Shown piece after piece: positions 1 to 11,340 of a stretch of DNA of 64,000 bases (the stretch's first letter is position 1; every line of letters begins with the position of its first letter). This DNA comes from Flammula alnicola (Eukaryota; Basidiomycota; Agaricomycetes; Agaricales; Strophariaceae). The notes beneath the pieces are model-generated. The model did not search any database. It saw only the letters and a list, made by a program, of their open reading frames with translations, and was not told the origin of the DNA. The DNA is taken from assembly GCA_015499995.1 (NCBI GenBank), contig JADNRV010000099.1, forward strand, positions 62,001 to 126,000. Reading direction: 5' to 3'. Both the position numbers and the translations under genes were made by a program.

Positions 1-38
1 ATTCCAGGAGGAATCAGTGGAGGAATAAAAAGTATTGA
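1..38 (+). mobile_element. Right end of a KDZ-type non-autonomous element (H)
   Basis: The reverse complement of these bases reads CAATACTTTTTATTCC followed by TCCACTGATTCC, nearly identical to the left end of element D at 26675. The window therefore opens inside another element of the same family, and only its last 38 bases are visible. A target duplication would be 39-46, but its partner lies outside the window. Confidence 0.7.
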
Positions 39-1340
39 CTTGTAACCTTGTTTTTTAAGAAATTAATAGTACCTCCCTCAACATCATCTCCACTCTACTG
101 TGATTCACAAAGCACCCAAGTCCAAGCTATGATTTTAAATAATCATTACTACAGCCAAGAAAGATTCACATAAATGAATGACAAGGTTTTAACACAGCTT
201 TAATGAGAGCCTAGACCATTGGATGGCACAGTGGCACTCCAGTTATCTTGGGTCAAAGAGCACCCAGGATCAAGTTTTGCTGATCTTCATTCAAGACTAT
301 AGAGCTCTCACTAGACATAGTATTGTACAATTGAAGGATTATGTTAGACAATTGATATTCTAAAATTATGAAATCAGATAACATTAATTATGAAAGTGAA
401 AGTTCATATAAAACTGCACATTTTCTTTCCATAAGGAAGCTGAGTGATTTTTCCATTTCCACAATACTCCAATGGACCAATTGCAATGGCCTTTTTGTCT
501 GCTACAATTATTTTGAAGAGCATTGTGTGTTGCTCTGAGAGTCTGAGCCTGTCAATTGAACAATTTTCTGTTTAGGACTGAAGGAAAATAAATGAAACAG
601 ATGAGATTTTTGTGAGATCTTGACATACTATGCTTTGATCTCCTGGGAGATATAAGATTGTTAAGGAAAATTCGGAGTTATTGACCAAATCTTATGTAAA
701 TGTTGGTCAGTGATGCTGAGTCTTGCATATATATGATACAAAAAGAGTCATATACAGATCTTGCTTAAGAAAGGTGTGTTCACTGTGTTTCCCTTAAATG
801 GTTTAGGAGTGAACAAATGAATGATATACAATATCAATGAGTTTCAAATATACATACCTTGGCTAGCAAATATTTGAGATAGCAGACTTGGATTTCTAGG
901 TAACTTCTACATACAGCCCAGACATCTGGACTAAATATCAGATCACCTAGGTGGCACTCCTTCTCAAATGCATCCTTCAAATAATTGAGTTCAAAAACAT
1001 CATAGAAAGGTAAAGAGAAAGTTGATGGATATGAGATGTCATTTGATGATTCAATACTGTCTATAGCATTCTGAAATATTCTAAGTATGATGTAAATTAA
1101 TGAAAAGAAAGAATGAACTTGTCATATAAGCATCTATAAGCTCAGCCATATGCAATGTTTGTCTTGTATCTGAGGCATTGGATGAGGGTGGAGGCAGAAA
1201 CATGATCCCTAATACAGGAATTGAGAAGGGAACTAACAAGAGAGAACAAACAGCATTCATAAAACATGAAGTACAGAGGCTCGAGAGAAAAGATAGAAAT
1301 TGATAAATGAAAGGGCTGTGATTGACTTATGTTTGTAAGA
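39..1340. other. AT-rich interval, no gene recognised
   Basis: No open frame or family motif is convincing here. It lies downstream of the hAT transposase relic on the minus strand and may hold its decayed C-terminal part, but I could not see a hATC dimerisation motif. Confidence 0.4.
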
Positions 1341-1348
1341 CCAAAAAG

Positions 1349-1892
1349 TAGTGCTTGAAAGTCCAGTTAGGTCCAGTTTTTGGGTACCCAGAGGCTCTAA
1401 CTGAGACTAAGACCAGTTAGCCTTTGTTCCCAGACCCAAAATAACCTAACCTAACTGCAAAAAACTGCAAAAAGCTGGTTAATTGCAGTTAGTAACTGGT
1501 TAGGACTGAAAATATTAAAGATCAGTTATAACTGGTAGTAAGTGCATATTTATGACTTAGTACAATTTATTGTCCTTTATTTAAGCTTCAAATTGACCCT
1601 GGAAATGTTAAATTTGGTAAAGAATTGACTGAGTTATGATTTTATTACATGCAATCTACTCTCTTGAGTGATATTTTATGGTTTTAACCATAACTCAATC
1701 AAGTTTTGATCTAAAATTATGGTCTAGGGCTTATTTTCATGGGAAAAATAAGGGCTAAAAATAACTGCAAAATAACCAGTTAGTTGATCCTCAAAAACCA
1801 CTAACCACTAACTGCAGTCTGGTTATTTGCAGTTAGAGGTCTGGTTAGGTCTTGGTTATTTTGCAGATAACTAACCTAACTTCCCAGCACTA
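1349..1892. mobile_element. hAT-type MITE with perfect 8-bp TSD
   Basis: The 544-bp element starts TAGTGCTTGAAAGT and ends ACTTCCCAGCACTA, which form imperfect terminal inverted repeats. The flanks 1341-1348 and 1893-1900 are both ccaaaaag, a perfect 8-bp duplication. TAGTG termini with 8-bp duplications are characteristic of hAT elements. It has no coding capacity; its arms are filled with short repeats based on taactgcaaaa and ccagttag. It sits just beyond the recognisable part of the hAT transposase relic. Confidence 0.85.
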
Positions 1893-2029
1893 CCAAAAAG
1901 CTTCACAAATGCAAGCAGTGGGTATTGTAGAAATGGCAGGGAAAAGGTGAATGTGCTGTATATGGCAATCTGCTGCAAAAACTTAAGGGACTTATACATG
2001 CTGCAGCAACAGCATGCAAGCCCAAGTTA

Positions 2030-3440
2030 TAAGAAAGGAAACACAAAGCATTTGAAGAGTTGATGACCAGCAGATTTTAATATCAAGGATAAGCATAAGG
2101 TTCAGTTGTGCCATGCTGTTCTGGGAATTTTCTATTTGTATCTATCTGGCCCAACTTGCATGATGCTGAGGAGTTGAGCACACAGAGCAAATAATTTTTT
2201 GAAGCTAAAATAGCAAGCAAAATAAGAAATTGATGAAAAGCATCACAGAATGAACTAACCTTTTGAACTGCTGCCTTTACATTATAGGATGGACCCTAGA
2301 ATAAGATACATCATACTCAGTGTCAGGGAAGAGATAATGACTCATATATTCACTGTACCTAGAATGTGGTACATTGTACTAGAATAAGACCATGAGTATG
2401 AATGTAATGAATACATATAAAGCAAATATACCTCACTGTCAGGGAAGAGATGTTGACTGAGGTATAAGAAGTGAGGCACACATATATATACCAAGACATA
2501 TACTATGGTATAGTCCATCATACATGATCAGTGGCTTCAGTATTGATTTTTTGATCATCTACTTCATCTTCAGGAGCTGTAGCATTAATATCATGCTTTT
2601 GATCAAGATTTGCATTGACACATCTTAATAATTGAGGCTTGAGCCAGCCTGCATGGCTTTGGATTTTGACATTACACCTATTTCTTTGAGCTGAAAAAGA
2701 ATTAGAATAAGAGTGAGAACCAAAGAAATTGGCAGTAAAAGGCTACCTGATGGCTGCAAAATGGATATGACATGAAACATGCAGTGTATATGCAAAGCAG
2801 AAGCAGAAAAGTTGATCCCTGCATTGTGACATCATGATTCTATGGCTTCCATTAATGTGACATTATTGTTTGCATTGTTCATCATCACAGCTATAATTTA
2901 ACAGCATGTCAGTTAACAGAAATGCAGAGAAATTATGTCAACAAACCTTGATTTAGATATCATATGTCTCCAATGTCAACCAGACTACAGCTGCCATATT
3001 CTCTCCTGAATTAAATCTCAGAAGTTGTTAAGCAACTCTTCTAAAGAACATATAAGCTGTATACATATATAAACAATTATCAACATACTTACCATGATTG
3101 CTCCTCATTTGTGATATAATAAGCTACAATAGACAAAAATGCATGGCAGTTGCTTAATGTCCAGACATTGTGAGAGAGACTGATTTTCTGTCCCAAAGTC
3201 TACCATGCAACATATGAGAAAAGGACTCATCTGAATCAATAAAAAGTCTTACCATGAACATAGTTTTTTTTTTCTCAACACTCTCATCTCCAAGCTTCAT
3301 GACTTGCCTTCAAACACCATCTCATTTGGAAGAGAAAATTTTGATGATATGCTTCCATAGCTCATAGCAGCAATGAACTCTGGCTTTTCCACCTCATCAA
3401 ATGGTTGATCACAAGTGACCATCTACTCAATCAGAAGCTG
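2030..3440 (-). pseudogene. Broken hAT-family transposase
   Basis: Read on the minus strand from about 3440 downward, successive segments match the hAT transposase layout. First comes a VTCDQPFDEVEKPEF segment, then ISLSHNVWTLSN with AYYITNEEQSW (the WTS/HYI block), then NMAAVVW and NNANNNVTLMEAIE (the catalytic DNA/N block), then a degraded CMPHTVHLA-like stretch, and finally STPQHHASWAR and LMLILDIKICWSS (the TRWSS block). The segments lie in different frames with stops and probable intron junctions between them, so no full-length protein is made. The C-terminal dimerisation motif was not found. hAT transposases are RNase H-fold cut-and-paste enzymes; this copy is dead, but may document the source of the hAT-type MITEs here. 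Confidence 0.75.
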
Positions 3441-3802
3441 TTAAAATTTATCTTAATCCCAGGCCCTTTATTTATCTTATAAAATGACATAGTTTGCAAA
3501 GGGGAATAAATTAGATGTGGCTCATTGAGAGGTCTTTACACTCCCCCACCTGTTCCACGTGGACTCCATGGACTCCACAGATTCCATGGACAATCCGTGG
3601 ACTTTTTACAATTTTTTTTCAGGTTTGATTTTGGTGAAAACACCTGCCAAATTGCAAATTTTAGTCCACGCACAGTCCACGAAAAGTCCACACAGTGTCC
3701 ATTTTGAGTGTGGACTCCATGGACTATCCGTGGACAATGCCGTGGATTTTGTGGACTTGGCTTTACTATATTAATAATAATAGTCACAAAAAATAAAATG
3801 CC

Positions 3803-3876
3803 ATAGCCAGGAATTGAACAAGTGCCTACAGCAATATTACTAATGCCACGCTCTAGCCACCTGAGCCAAGAAGGTA
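3803..3876 (-). other. tRNA-like segment with A and B boxes in element A
   Basis: On the minus strand TGGCTCAGGTGG (3857-3868) fits a pol III A box, and about 40 bases on GTTCAATTC (3811-3819) fits a B box. The segment resembles a tRNA but does not fold into a clean cloverleaf by eye. It points outward, towards the GAGGTC terminus. Equivalent segments occur in elements B, C and D. Confidence 0.6.
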
Positions 3877-4100
3877 TTTCCAAAATTATAATTTCAGTTA
3901 TACATATACCGATTATTATCGGCAAACCGGCAACCGGTTACCGAATGATGGTGACGCAGCTCCAACGTTGCCACGTCACCACCTTCTTCCCTCCCACCAC
4001 CATCCCCTTTCACGTGGACCACCCGCTGACACCGCACAACCGCGACCACAATGACCGCGACGACTGCGACCACGATGGCGGTCACCACCAGCGCACCATG

Positions 4101-4256
4101 CAACGACGGCCAGCGTACCACGCAACGACGGCCAGCGTACCACGCAACGACGGCCAGCGTACCACGCAACGACGGCCAGCGTACCACGCAACGACGGCCA
4201 GCGTACCACGCAACGACGGCCAGCGTACCACGCAACGATGGCCAGCGTACCACGCA
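4101..4256. repeat. 22-bp tandem repeat, about 7 copies
   Basis: The unit is approximately caacgacggccagcgtacca plus cg, repeated with only one or two substitutions. It lies in the GC-rich interior of element A. There are no spacers, so it is a simple tandem array. Element B lacks an array of this length, so copy number has changed between the two copies. Confidence 0.9.
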
Positions 4257-4309
4257 ATGACGATGACAGCGCGGATAGCAGGACGACGCGACGATGCGGT
4301 GCGTGAGGG

Positions 4310-5015
4310 AAAACACGCCGCGGGGGGTTGGTTACGAAGGGGGGACCCAGGAAATGGGAGGCCCACGCAGTACATCGTAAACGACGACACCCACGACGAC
4401 ACCTAACCCGCACCCCGTCCCTCGCAGCTACGACACACCCCCGGGCACAGAAAACGAAGCCGACGGCGGCATCGCACACAGCCGCCCGCCGCATCCACGA
4501 CTGCCATGGCAATGGCAACAACAACGGGAGCACAATGTCGTGCTCCCGTGTCGTTCTGACGTTGCGTGGGTGGTGAGAAAGATAGCGGCGGACGCGACGG
4601 GGCCACGTCAACCACACCGATGCCAGCGGGCCTAACCACCAGGCACCAGGCCCCATGCCTCGCGGGCATCGATGACTGACGGTGAGCAGGCGGCAGGCGA
4701 AAACACGCTGCGGGGGGGTGTTGCATACGAAGGGGGGACCCAGGAATGGGAGGCCCGCAAGGTACGTCATAAATGACGATACGCAACGACGGCTAACCCC
4801 CCACTCCATCCCCCGCAGCGTCCCCCGCAGATACGATGTGCCCGCCAGGCACCGAAACGACGCCGACGGCAGCGTTGCATGCGACCGACCACCCCAACCA
4901 CACCCGCCGCACGACCACCATGACGGACACGTGATGGCAACGACAGCGGGAGCACACGTTGTGCTCCCGTGTTGTTCTGACGTTGGGTGGGTGCTGAGAA
5001 CCACAACGGTGGTGC
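4310..5015. repeat. Internal ~390-bp direct repeat of element A
   Basis: The segment from about 4310 to 4580 recurs at about 4698 to 5010. Both begin gaaaacacgc, contain gaaggggggacccagga and gggaggccc, and end near a palindrome of gggagcac/gtgctccc, then ggtgggtg. Each unit has a possible intron pattern: a GT right after gggaggccc-gcaag and a pyrimidine-rich CAG about 70 bases on. Matching units occur in B and, decayed, in E. Confidence 0.65.
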
Positions 5016-5172
5016 AGCGGCGGATGCGAAGGTGACGCCAGCGGGCCTGCCACCTGCCCCATACCCCACGGGCACTGACAAACGACGGCGCGGCATCGTC
5101 GTCGATCCCCCCTCACCATTGCCCCTCACCATGACCCCACGACAGCCACGACGAGCCCCGGGAATGCACGCT

Positions 5173-5193
5173 GACGAGCCATGATGGCTCGTC
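5173..5193. repeat. Perfect 10-bp-arm palindrome
   Basis: GACGAGCCAT and ATGGCTCGTC are separated by a single base. The motif is conserved in element B (near 35296-35318), within a longer stretch shared by A and B. Confidence 0.6.
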
Positions 5194-6097
5194 GTTGCCT
5201 CCGCACCTCACAAGCATGCCGGATGGCCCACCAAACGCGATGACGCCAGGAGGAAGGGCCCGGGGAGGACAAGGGGCATGATGGGTACCACCAGGTACGT
5301 GGACACCGCGGCTAACCCCCACCCCATTTCCCTGCAGATAACGACACCGCGGCACCTCGAACAGCTGCGAACCACGACGAAACAGTGTACCGGGCACCCA
5401 CAGCCATATGGCTAACCACGGCCATGAGAACAATGACGAGGCATCCAACATGAACGCCGACGACACCGTCGAGAAGCGCCCGCGGAAGGCCACAAGAACA
5501 ACACCGCGGCGAACAACGACGGCCCCGCTGACAACGACAATGATGACAATGCCGCCGCCGCCACACTGCCTTCGACCCGCCACATGACATGCTGCCCTTG
5601 TCCTGCCCTCCTTGTCCTGCCGCTGCCTTCCACCTTGCCACACCAAACTCCAATGCCCCCACCTTGTCTCATGCAGATGGTTAGAGGGGGGCCTCAGCGG
5701 TTTTTTGTAGTCATATACCATGTAATTATAGATTAAATAAATATATTTGATTTCATCCCTACATATATTGCTACATAAGTGTTCTACTTAACTGATTTCT
5801 ACAGTATTTTTGTCTTGGGCTTAAATAATGACTTGAAATCTCTTTCTAAGTCATTCCAGTCCACAGAAAGTCCACAGGCAGAATGTTAGTGTAAAATCCA
5901 TGGGTTTGGACTTGGTGTGGACTTTGTGTGGACTTTGTGTGGACTTTTGTGGACTGTCCATGGACATCCGTGGACTAATTTTTACAAAAGTAAGAAAAAC
6001 ACCATTAAGTTGAAAGTCCACGGATTGTCCATGGAATTCCATGGAGTCCGTGGAGTCCATGCGGACAGGTGGGGGACTGTAAAGTACAGCTCATTGA

Positions 6098-6519
6098 CTA
6101 GAGACAAAGACAAACACTCATTGGCTTGGGCTTACAGAGATCAGTGGCAATGCACTGGCACATGACTTATTAATGGTCCTGCCCTGTCTCAATCAGTCTA
6201 GCTGATCAAGTCTGGACAACTCAGAACCATGTGAAGCATGGGTCCTAGGCTAGTCACTATAAATACAAATTTGCTACATATCACTATAAATACAAAGTAA
6301 TGCTGCAGATGCATGAATTATTCACACTGCACTGATTTTGAAACTCAAGAGATATCTCTCAAAAAATCCTGACCTCACATTGGTACTTTTTGATGTTTTC
6401 CTTAGCTGTTTCATTCCAGGACAGGTTCTTCACCATGCAATTCTTTTATTACAAGTGTTCCCAAGCTGTTTTGAGCCAAGCTGCTAAGTTGTTACCCTAC
6501 AAACACATGGGAGCAAAAG
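6098..6519. other. No gene recognised
   Basis: AT-rich sequence between element A and a minus-strand gene fragment. No family motif is visible. Confidence 0.4.
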
Positions 6520-6875
6520 TCAGGGTGTTTGTATCATCATGCCCACTCGCATTGACATCATGTCCTTTGACCTGCTTGCCAGCACCAACAACACCATAAC
6601 TATGGCCTCCACTGTCATTACATCTGCAAGCACCATCATCATGTGCTCCCACAAAATCACATCCATAAAAGAAACATCCACCTCATAGACCACCTCTCTT
6701 GATAGTGACAGGGCAATCACTGTAGGTGGGATGAAAGTCGTGAACATGGTACTCATATCATAGAAAGGCAGTGGGGAAGGAACATCACTTTGTATTGATG
6801 TTAAATGAAGCACATTGCCATGTATAGCTTCATAGTCTGCCAGCCACCAGTGGTTGATGATGACAAACTTGTTGG
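6520..6875 (-). pseudogene. Exon of an unrecognised gene, cut by the Helitron
   Basis: On the minus strand an acceptor (ttactttcag) opens a frame reading KFVIINHWWLADYEAIHGN and continuing through a well-formed, mostly hydrophobic segment to about 6520. The acceptor lies just beside the Helitron 3' terminal region, so the Helitron probably landed in the upstream intron. I do not recognise the family. The gene may be the same one whose fragment sits at 12814-13090 on the far side of the Helitron/gypsy block, but that is only inferred from orientation. Confidence 0.4.
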
Positions 6876-6896
6876 CCTGAAAGTAATGAAGACAAG

Positions 6897-7030
6897 CTTT
6901 ATGACCCGCCGCTACGCGTCGGCAGGCTCGCTTCGCTCACCTACCTGCTACACGTGGGCCAACAGCTTGCCGGGGGCTGCGCCCCCAGACCCCCACTTGG
7001 TCGGCGCTATCGCGCCTCTATCAAAAAAAA
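6897..7030 (-). other. GC-rich hairpin region at the Helitron 3' side
   Basis: This stretch is sharply GC-rich against AT-rich flanks. It contains gccgctacgcgtcggc, which folds with 4-bp GC arms, and cgggggctgcgcccccag, which forms a second hairpin. GC-rich hairpins near the 3' end are typical of Helitrons, and the transposase lies immediately upstream on the minus strand. I could not find a clear terminal CTRR, so the exact end is uncertain. Confidence 0.5.
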
Positions 7031-7112
7031 ACATATTTATCTTGTAAACTATATACAATTTATCTAAAAGACTTTAATGTAAACTATATACAAAAATTAT
7101 AACACATGAAAT

Positions 7113-10100
7113 CTAATCAATAATAACTTCAGGGTAAACTATATTTTTTGTTTTGGTTGTCTGCGCCTCTTCATCCCATATTGCCTTGATGTTGTGAACA
7201 GAAGTCACACGTGAAACTGCCACATAAAGTTGTCCATGTGCAAAGACTGAATTGCATAAGTTGAGCCCAACATGCTTGACTGATTGACCTTGCGCCTTGT
7301 TGATTGTCATTGCAAAGCAAAGTCGTACTGGAAATTGCCTTCGACAAAACTCAAATGGAATTTGAGTATCCGTTGGTGTAAGGCTGATTCGTGGAACAAA
7401 TATCATCTGGCCAGCTTGCTCTCCTGTCAATAACCGGACCTCCAAAACTCGATTTGCCATCCTGGTTATAATTCCTCATGATCCATTGCATACACCCTCA
7501 CTGGCATTGAGATTGCGCAGAATCATAACTGGACACCCAACTTTAAGTGTGAGTTTAGCCAGAGGCAGGCCAGAGCAGTTGATGGTATTGAGATACTCCA
7601 CAGGATACATAAGAATGCCTTCATTCCCATTTCCTTCATTGTTCAGAATTGAATCGGCACTGTGAAAAACCTTTGCTTGTCCAGGAAATTTGTCAAGAAT
7701 TGTGTTGTTGCAATCATCCACATTGTCATTCCGACTACAAAGAATGGTCCGCTCTGCATAATATTGATCATCTTGGCCTGTTCTGCAATGCACTCCAGGA
7801 TAGATAGTGTTGATGAGAGATTCAACTGTATTTTCTGTGCACTTGAAGTGATCCAGAAGGACAATATCATCTGATGCATCAGTGTTTCTGCCATGACCCA
7901 AATCCAACTGCCATTTTGCAAAGTCTCTTTCAGCCTCCTGATTTGTGTTGAGTCGCATGTTTTCAGTAAGCTTCAGAACTTCAATAGATCCCCACAGTCT
8001 GGAGCGCTGAAGAGAGGCACCAACAATCTGAGCACGTGAACCCTTGATGATAACAGGAAGAATTTGCTTGAAGTCTCCACCAAAGACAACAGTAAGTCCT
8101 CCAAAAGGCTCTTCACAGTTTCGGATATCACAGAATGTGCGGTCCACAGCTTCATGATTGTGACGATGTTGCATTGGAGCCTCATCCCAAATGACCAAAT
8201 CAGTGATGCGGATCAGTTCAGCCAGATCAGAGTTTTTTCCAATAGAACAGGTGGATGCCTCATGGATTTTGATTGGAATTTTGAAGCATGAATGAGCTGT
8301 ACGTCCTCCAATAAGAAGCAATGCAGCAATTCCAGAAGATGCAACACAGAGGACAATCTTTCCCTGGCCTCGCAAATAATGGCAGAGTGTATTGTAGATG
8401 TAAGTCTTTCCTGTTCCACCTGGTCCGTGAAGAAAAAAGCATTGCCCAGTCTTGTTGGTAATTGCTGCAACAATTTGATTGAATGCTGCACGCTGACTGA
8501 CATTCAGAGTTGGAATGCGCTGAGCTGCCAGAATTTCCTCCTGAGCCATATCATAGTTGCGCTGCTCTGCAATCAGCTGGTTTCCAATCAGTGCATCCCA
8601 GTTCTCCTGTGGAAGTGGCATGGTAGGCCAGTCTCGAAGGGATTTGTTGGTGGCATGAAGAAGACGATCAATGAGATAGAGGCCATAGTCGAACACCTGC
8701 TCCTCAGTAGGATCCCAGCAGATATTGCCATTATGGAGTGCATAGCACAAATCATCACAGATCTTTTCCTGGAAATGAAGCCAAAGTGCCAAAGGATCGG
8801 AAGGTGCATTTTCACGAAGGATAGTGACAAATAAACTCCGAAGCTGTCGACCACTTGCCATTTCTCCAGCCTCTTCCAGACATTGAATCCACTCATTGTC
8901 ATCCTCCAAAAGACCCAGCTTTATGCAGGCCTCACGGAAAGTGGCACAGGGTTGATCCTCACCATTGACAGTGCGAAGGTGGTCAAAAGAGGTGGCACCT
9001 CTGATGCAAGTGAGAAGAAGGCGAAGGTAAAAGCATTCTCCAGAGTTTGGATGGGCATAATACATGCGGCCAATAGCAAACTGCCGTTGTCATGGTTTCC
9101 ATTTGCGAAGAGTCCCTTTCCAAACAAACTTTGAAGGAAAGTCCTGATAGAGAACATTTTTCGCCTCTGGATACTCAATGTTGGCTTTGAAGTATGCGAT
9201 CAGTTTGGTGTCCTTTGCTGCTTTGCGCTGAAGCACAGCCTGAAGATTTGGTGCCAGAGTCTCATCCCAGGTAATCAGCTGTTCATCAGGAAGGTGAACC
9301 TGAAGGCGAACAACAGGAGGGCTTTCCTGGTGCATGTGAAAATGGAAAACGCGCCAAGTACCTTCACAGGCAGAGACATATCGAGAGTCGAGGTATAGCT
9401 TGATTTCATCCTGGCAGCATCCAAACTCCATGGTGGTGCGATCATGGCCCTTGTAGACATATTTGTAGATGTATTTGATGGCCTTTATTGATGCAATGCA
9501 TTCCACATTAATATGGCAGCGGTACTTCCAAATGAGATAACGGCAATATGCCACAACCCACAAATTGTTGACGTCACGATTTCCAACCTTGAATGTCTTG
9601 CCTGTGTCACGCCTCCTGAGATTGGCATAGGAGTCATCATTGACAGTGGTCTGCTCATGCCAAACCTTTGGAAAGCACTTGGAACACTTTCCATTGACCA
9701 TGCATGGTGCATCAACATTATCGTGCTCTGCACCACAGGGAGTATGCACCATGAACTTTTTGACCAACTCAAAAAGCTCCGGTTCCTCATTCTCATCAGG
9801 AAATTCAGCAGAAATCAGGCTGTCAACATCTTCAGGAGTGCGAAGCTTGTGGTCCGGATGCAGAAAGATGATCATATGCATATGTGGAAGGCCTCTCTTC
9901 TGAAATTCAATGGTCCAGACACGTGCCACAACACGACCCATAATGCCATTATCACAGATATCTTTGAGGAGCTGGGCCATTTTCAAATGAAAGACTCTGG
10001 TGGTGAGATCTGGACGATCAGTTGCTGACTGTCCCAGGAGTAGAGCTTCCTTAATTTCAGGCCAGTTTGGATTTGCTGTTGCTGTGAGAAACAAATCTGC

Positions 10101-11340
10101 TCCGTGATAATAACGATTAATAGCCAATGCATCCTGACAATTCTGTATCATGTTCCGTGTGCTTCCTGCAAAGGATGATGGCAAAATGGTGCGTTGGCCA
10201 ACATTTGCTCCCTCTGCATTTGGATCTGCTGCCACTGCATCCATAAGTCCTTGCTGTGTTGCCACCCGAAAAAGATGTTGGTTCAACTGAACCCAATTTA
10301 AGCGGCTCTGCTCAGAGACAGCCCAACAGTCAACAATAAACTCCTGCAGAAGCTTTTGGGAGAGGAAGACATGAAGAGTTTCACCCTCTCGAGGGTGTAG
10401 ACAATAGCGAAAGTACTCTGTCTGAGAGACCCACTTCCGTTTTTTACTTGGAGTGGCTGCGGCATCTGGATTACCCTCTTCATCTTCATCCTCATTCTCT
10501 GCCTGTGTTGGATCATGTGCAGGAGCTACTTCATCAACTTCTTCTCCACCTTGAAATGGGATATATGGATGCCAACCCAGCTGTCCAGTTGGAAAGAGGA
10601 GGACATAGTGAAGAGAATGGTAAAGAGGATGCATTTCAGTTATCCGCATATTAGTCTCTCCTGCCCTGCGACATAGAATGATGTCCCGTGAATCTGTAGG
10701 CTGATCACCATCTCCTGGCAATATAACTGCAACCTCATCTGATGTGGCTGTTGGAAGATTGTAGCGGTGACGGTCAGTATCTCGATCATATCGAAGTGCA
10801 ATATTGCACTGCTCTTCTGGTGGCATGTTACGTGTGAGCTCATAGGCTTGCTTGTAGAGCTGAACTCCAGGATGTTGTCGAAAAAGCATGTCCTGCAAAG
10901 TCTGCATGGTCTGGCGATCCAAATTGCTATTTGCCTGATGAGCCATCCGATAGTCCAAAGCTTCGACAGGATCATAGATGTACAACTGAGCATAGAGAGG
11001 AGACTCTCCTGGATTTGGCAAAAGAGACCCAGCATAATGAGACAGCTTTCCTTGGATCTTGAAGACCCACGGACCATGGCCAGTTTGATTTATGGAACGA
11101 TCAATGGTGACCCCCACTGAAGTCATGGCCAATGCATTGTTGTATTTTCGAATGTTCTGCCGAAAAGCCTTGGAGGAGGGATCATCACCCATCAGAAAAT
11201 TCCTAAGCTCCTAGGGAGGATCTTCAAGCTTTGGAAGCTCAATCTTTCCCTTGAAACAGCACATGCCAAATTTGGGTGACCTTTGAGATGACTTTGAAAG
11301 GCGTTCAGCCATCCAATGGAGGGCACCACAGCTTTCACAC
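7113..11340 (-). pseudogene. Helitron Rep-helicase (RepHel), three in-frame stops
   Basis: This is one long minus-strand frame for the rolling-circle transposase. It opens with CESCGALHW and FGMCCFKGKIELP (Helitron N-terminal Cys region). The HUH endonuclease motif RGLPHMHMIIFL is near 9870-9905. A PIF1-type helicase follows, with Walker A GPGGTGKT near 8420, VIWDEAP near 8190, and a C-terminal domain with TINKAQGQS and YVAVSR. Three stops interrupt the frame: TAG at 11211-11213, TGA at 9090-9092 and TGA at 7476-7478. The last two fall where the family has Arg, as expected from CGA to TGA. The N-terminus ends abruptly at the gypsy junction near 11341. The copy cannot make full-length enzyme. 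Confidence 0.9.

Larger units (their letters stand above)
3529..6089 (+). mobile_element. Non-autonomous KDZ-type element A (2,561 bp, 8-bp TSD)
   Basis: The left end reads GAGGTCTTTACAC and the reverse complement of the right end reads CTGTACTTTACAG; both continue into CCCCCACCTGT. Flanks 3521-3528 and 6090-6097 are both ctcattga. Each arm is packed with variants of GTCCATGGAC for about 240 bp. The interior is GC-rich and CpG-rich, unlike the AT-rich surroundings, and has internal direct repeats, a 22-bp tandem array and a tRNA-like segment. No transposase is encoded, so it would need one supplied in trans; the termini match those of element C. Element B (34699-36883) is a second copy in the opposite orientation. 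Confidence 0.85.

Noticed and set aside
3803..3876. A functional tRNA gene
   Set aside because: A and B boxes are good, but acceptor and anticodon arms do not pair as in a working tRNA; the same holds for the copies at 19390, 26893 and 36537.
4101..4256. 22-bp repeat array resembling a CRISPR
   Set aside because: Units are head-to-tail with no spacers, in a eukaryotic transposon; it is a plain tandem repeat.
3976..5004. Long minus-strand open frames (up to 342 residues) across the GC-rich interior of element A
   Set aside because: Open frames occur in several phases on both strands, the products are Arg/Ala/Gly/Val-rich without domains, and stops are rare simply because of high GC.
3525..6060. 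Short ORFs reading MDSMDSTDSMD and similar in the GTCCATGGAC arrays
   Set aside because: They translate the terminal repeat motif itself and occur in every copy on both strands.
10098..10105. tctgctcc as the missing partner of a target duplication for element end F
   Set aside because: It lies inside the Helitron gene with no terminal core next to it; an 8-mer match over this distance is expected by chance.
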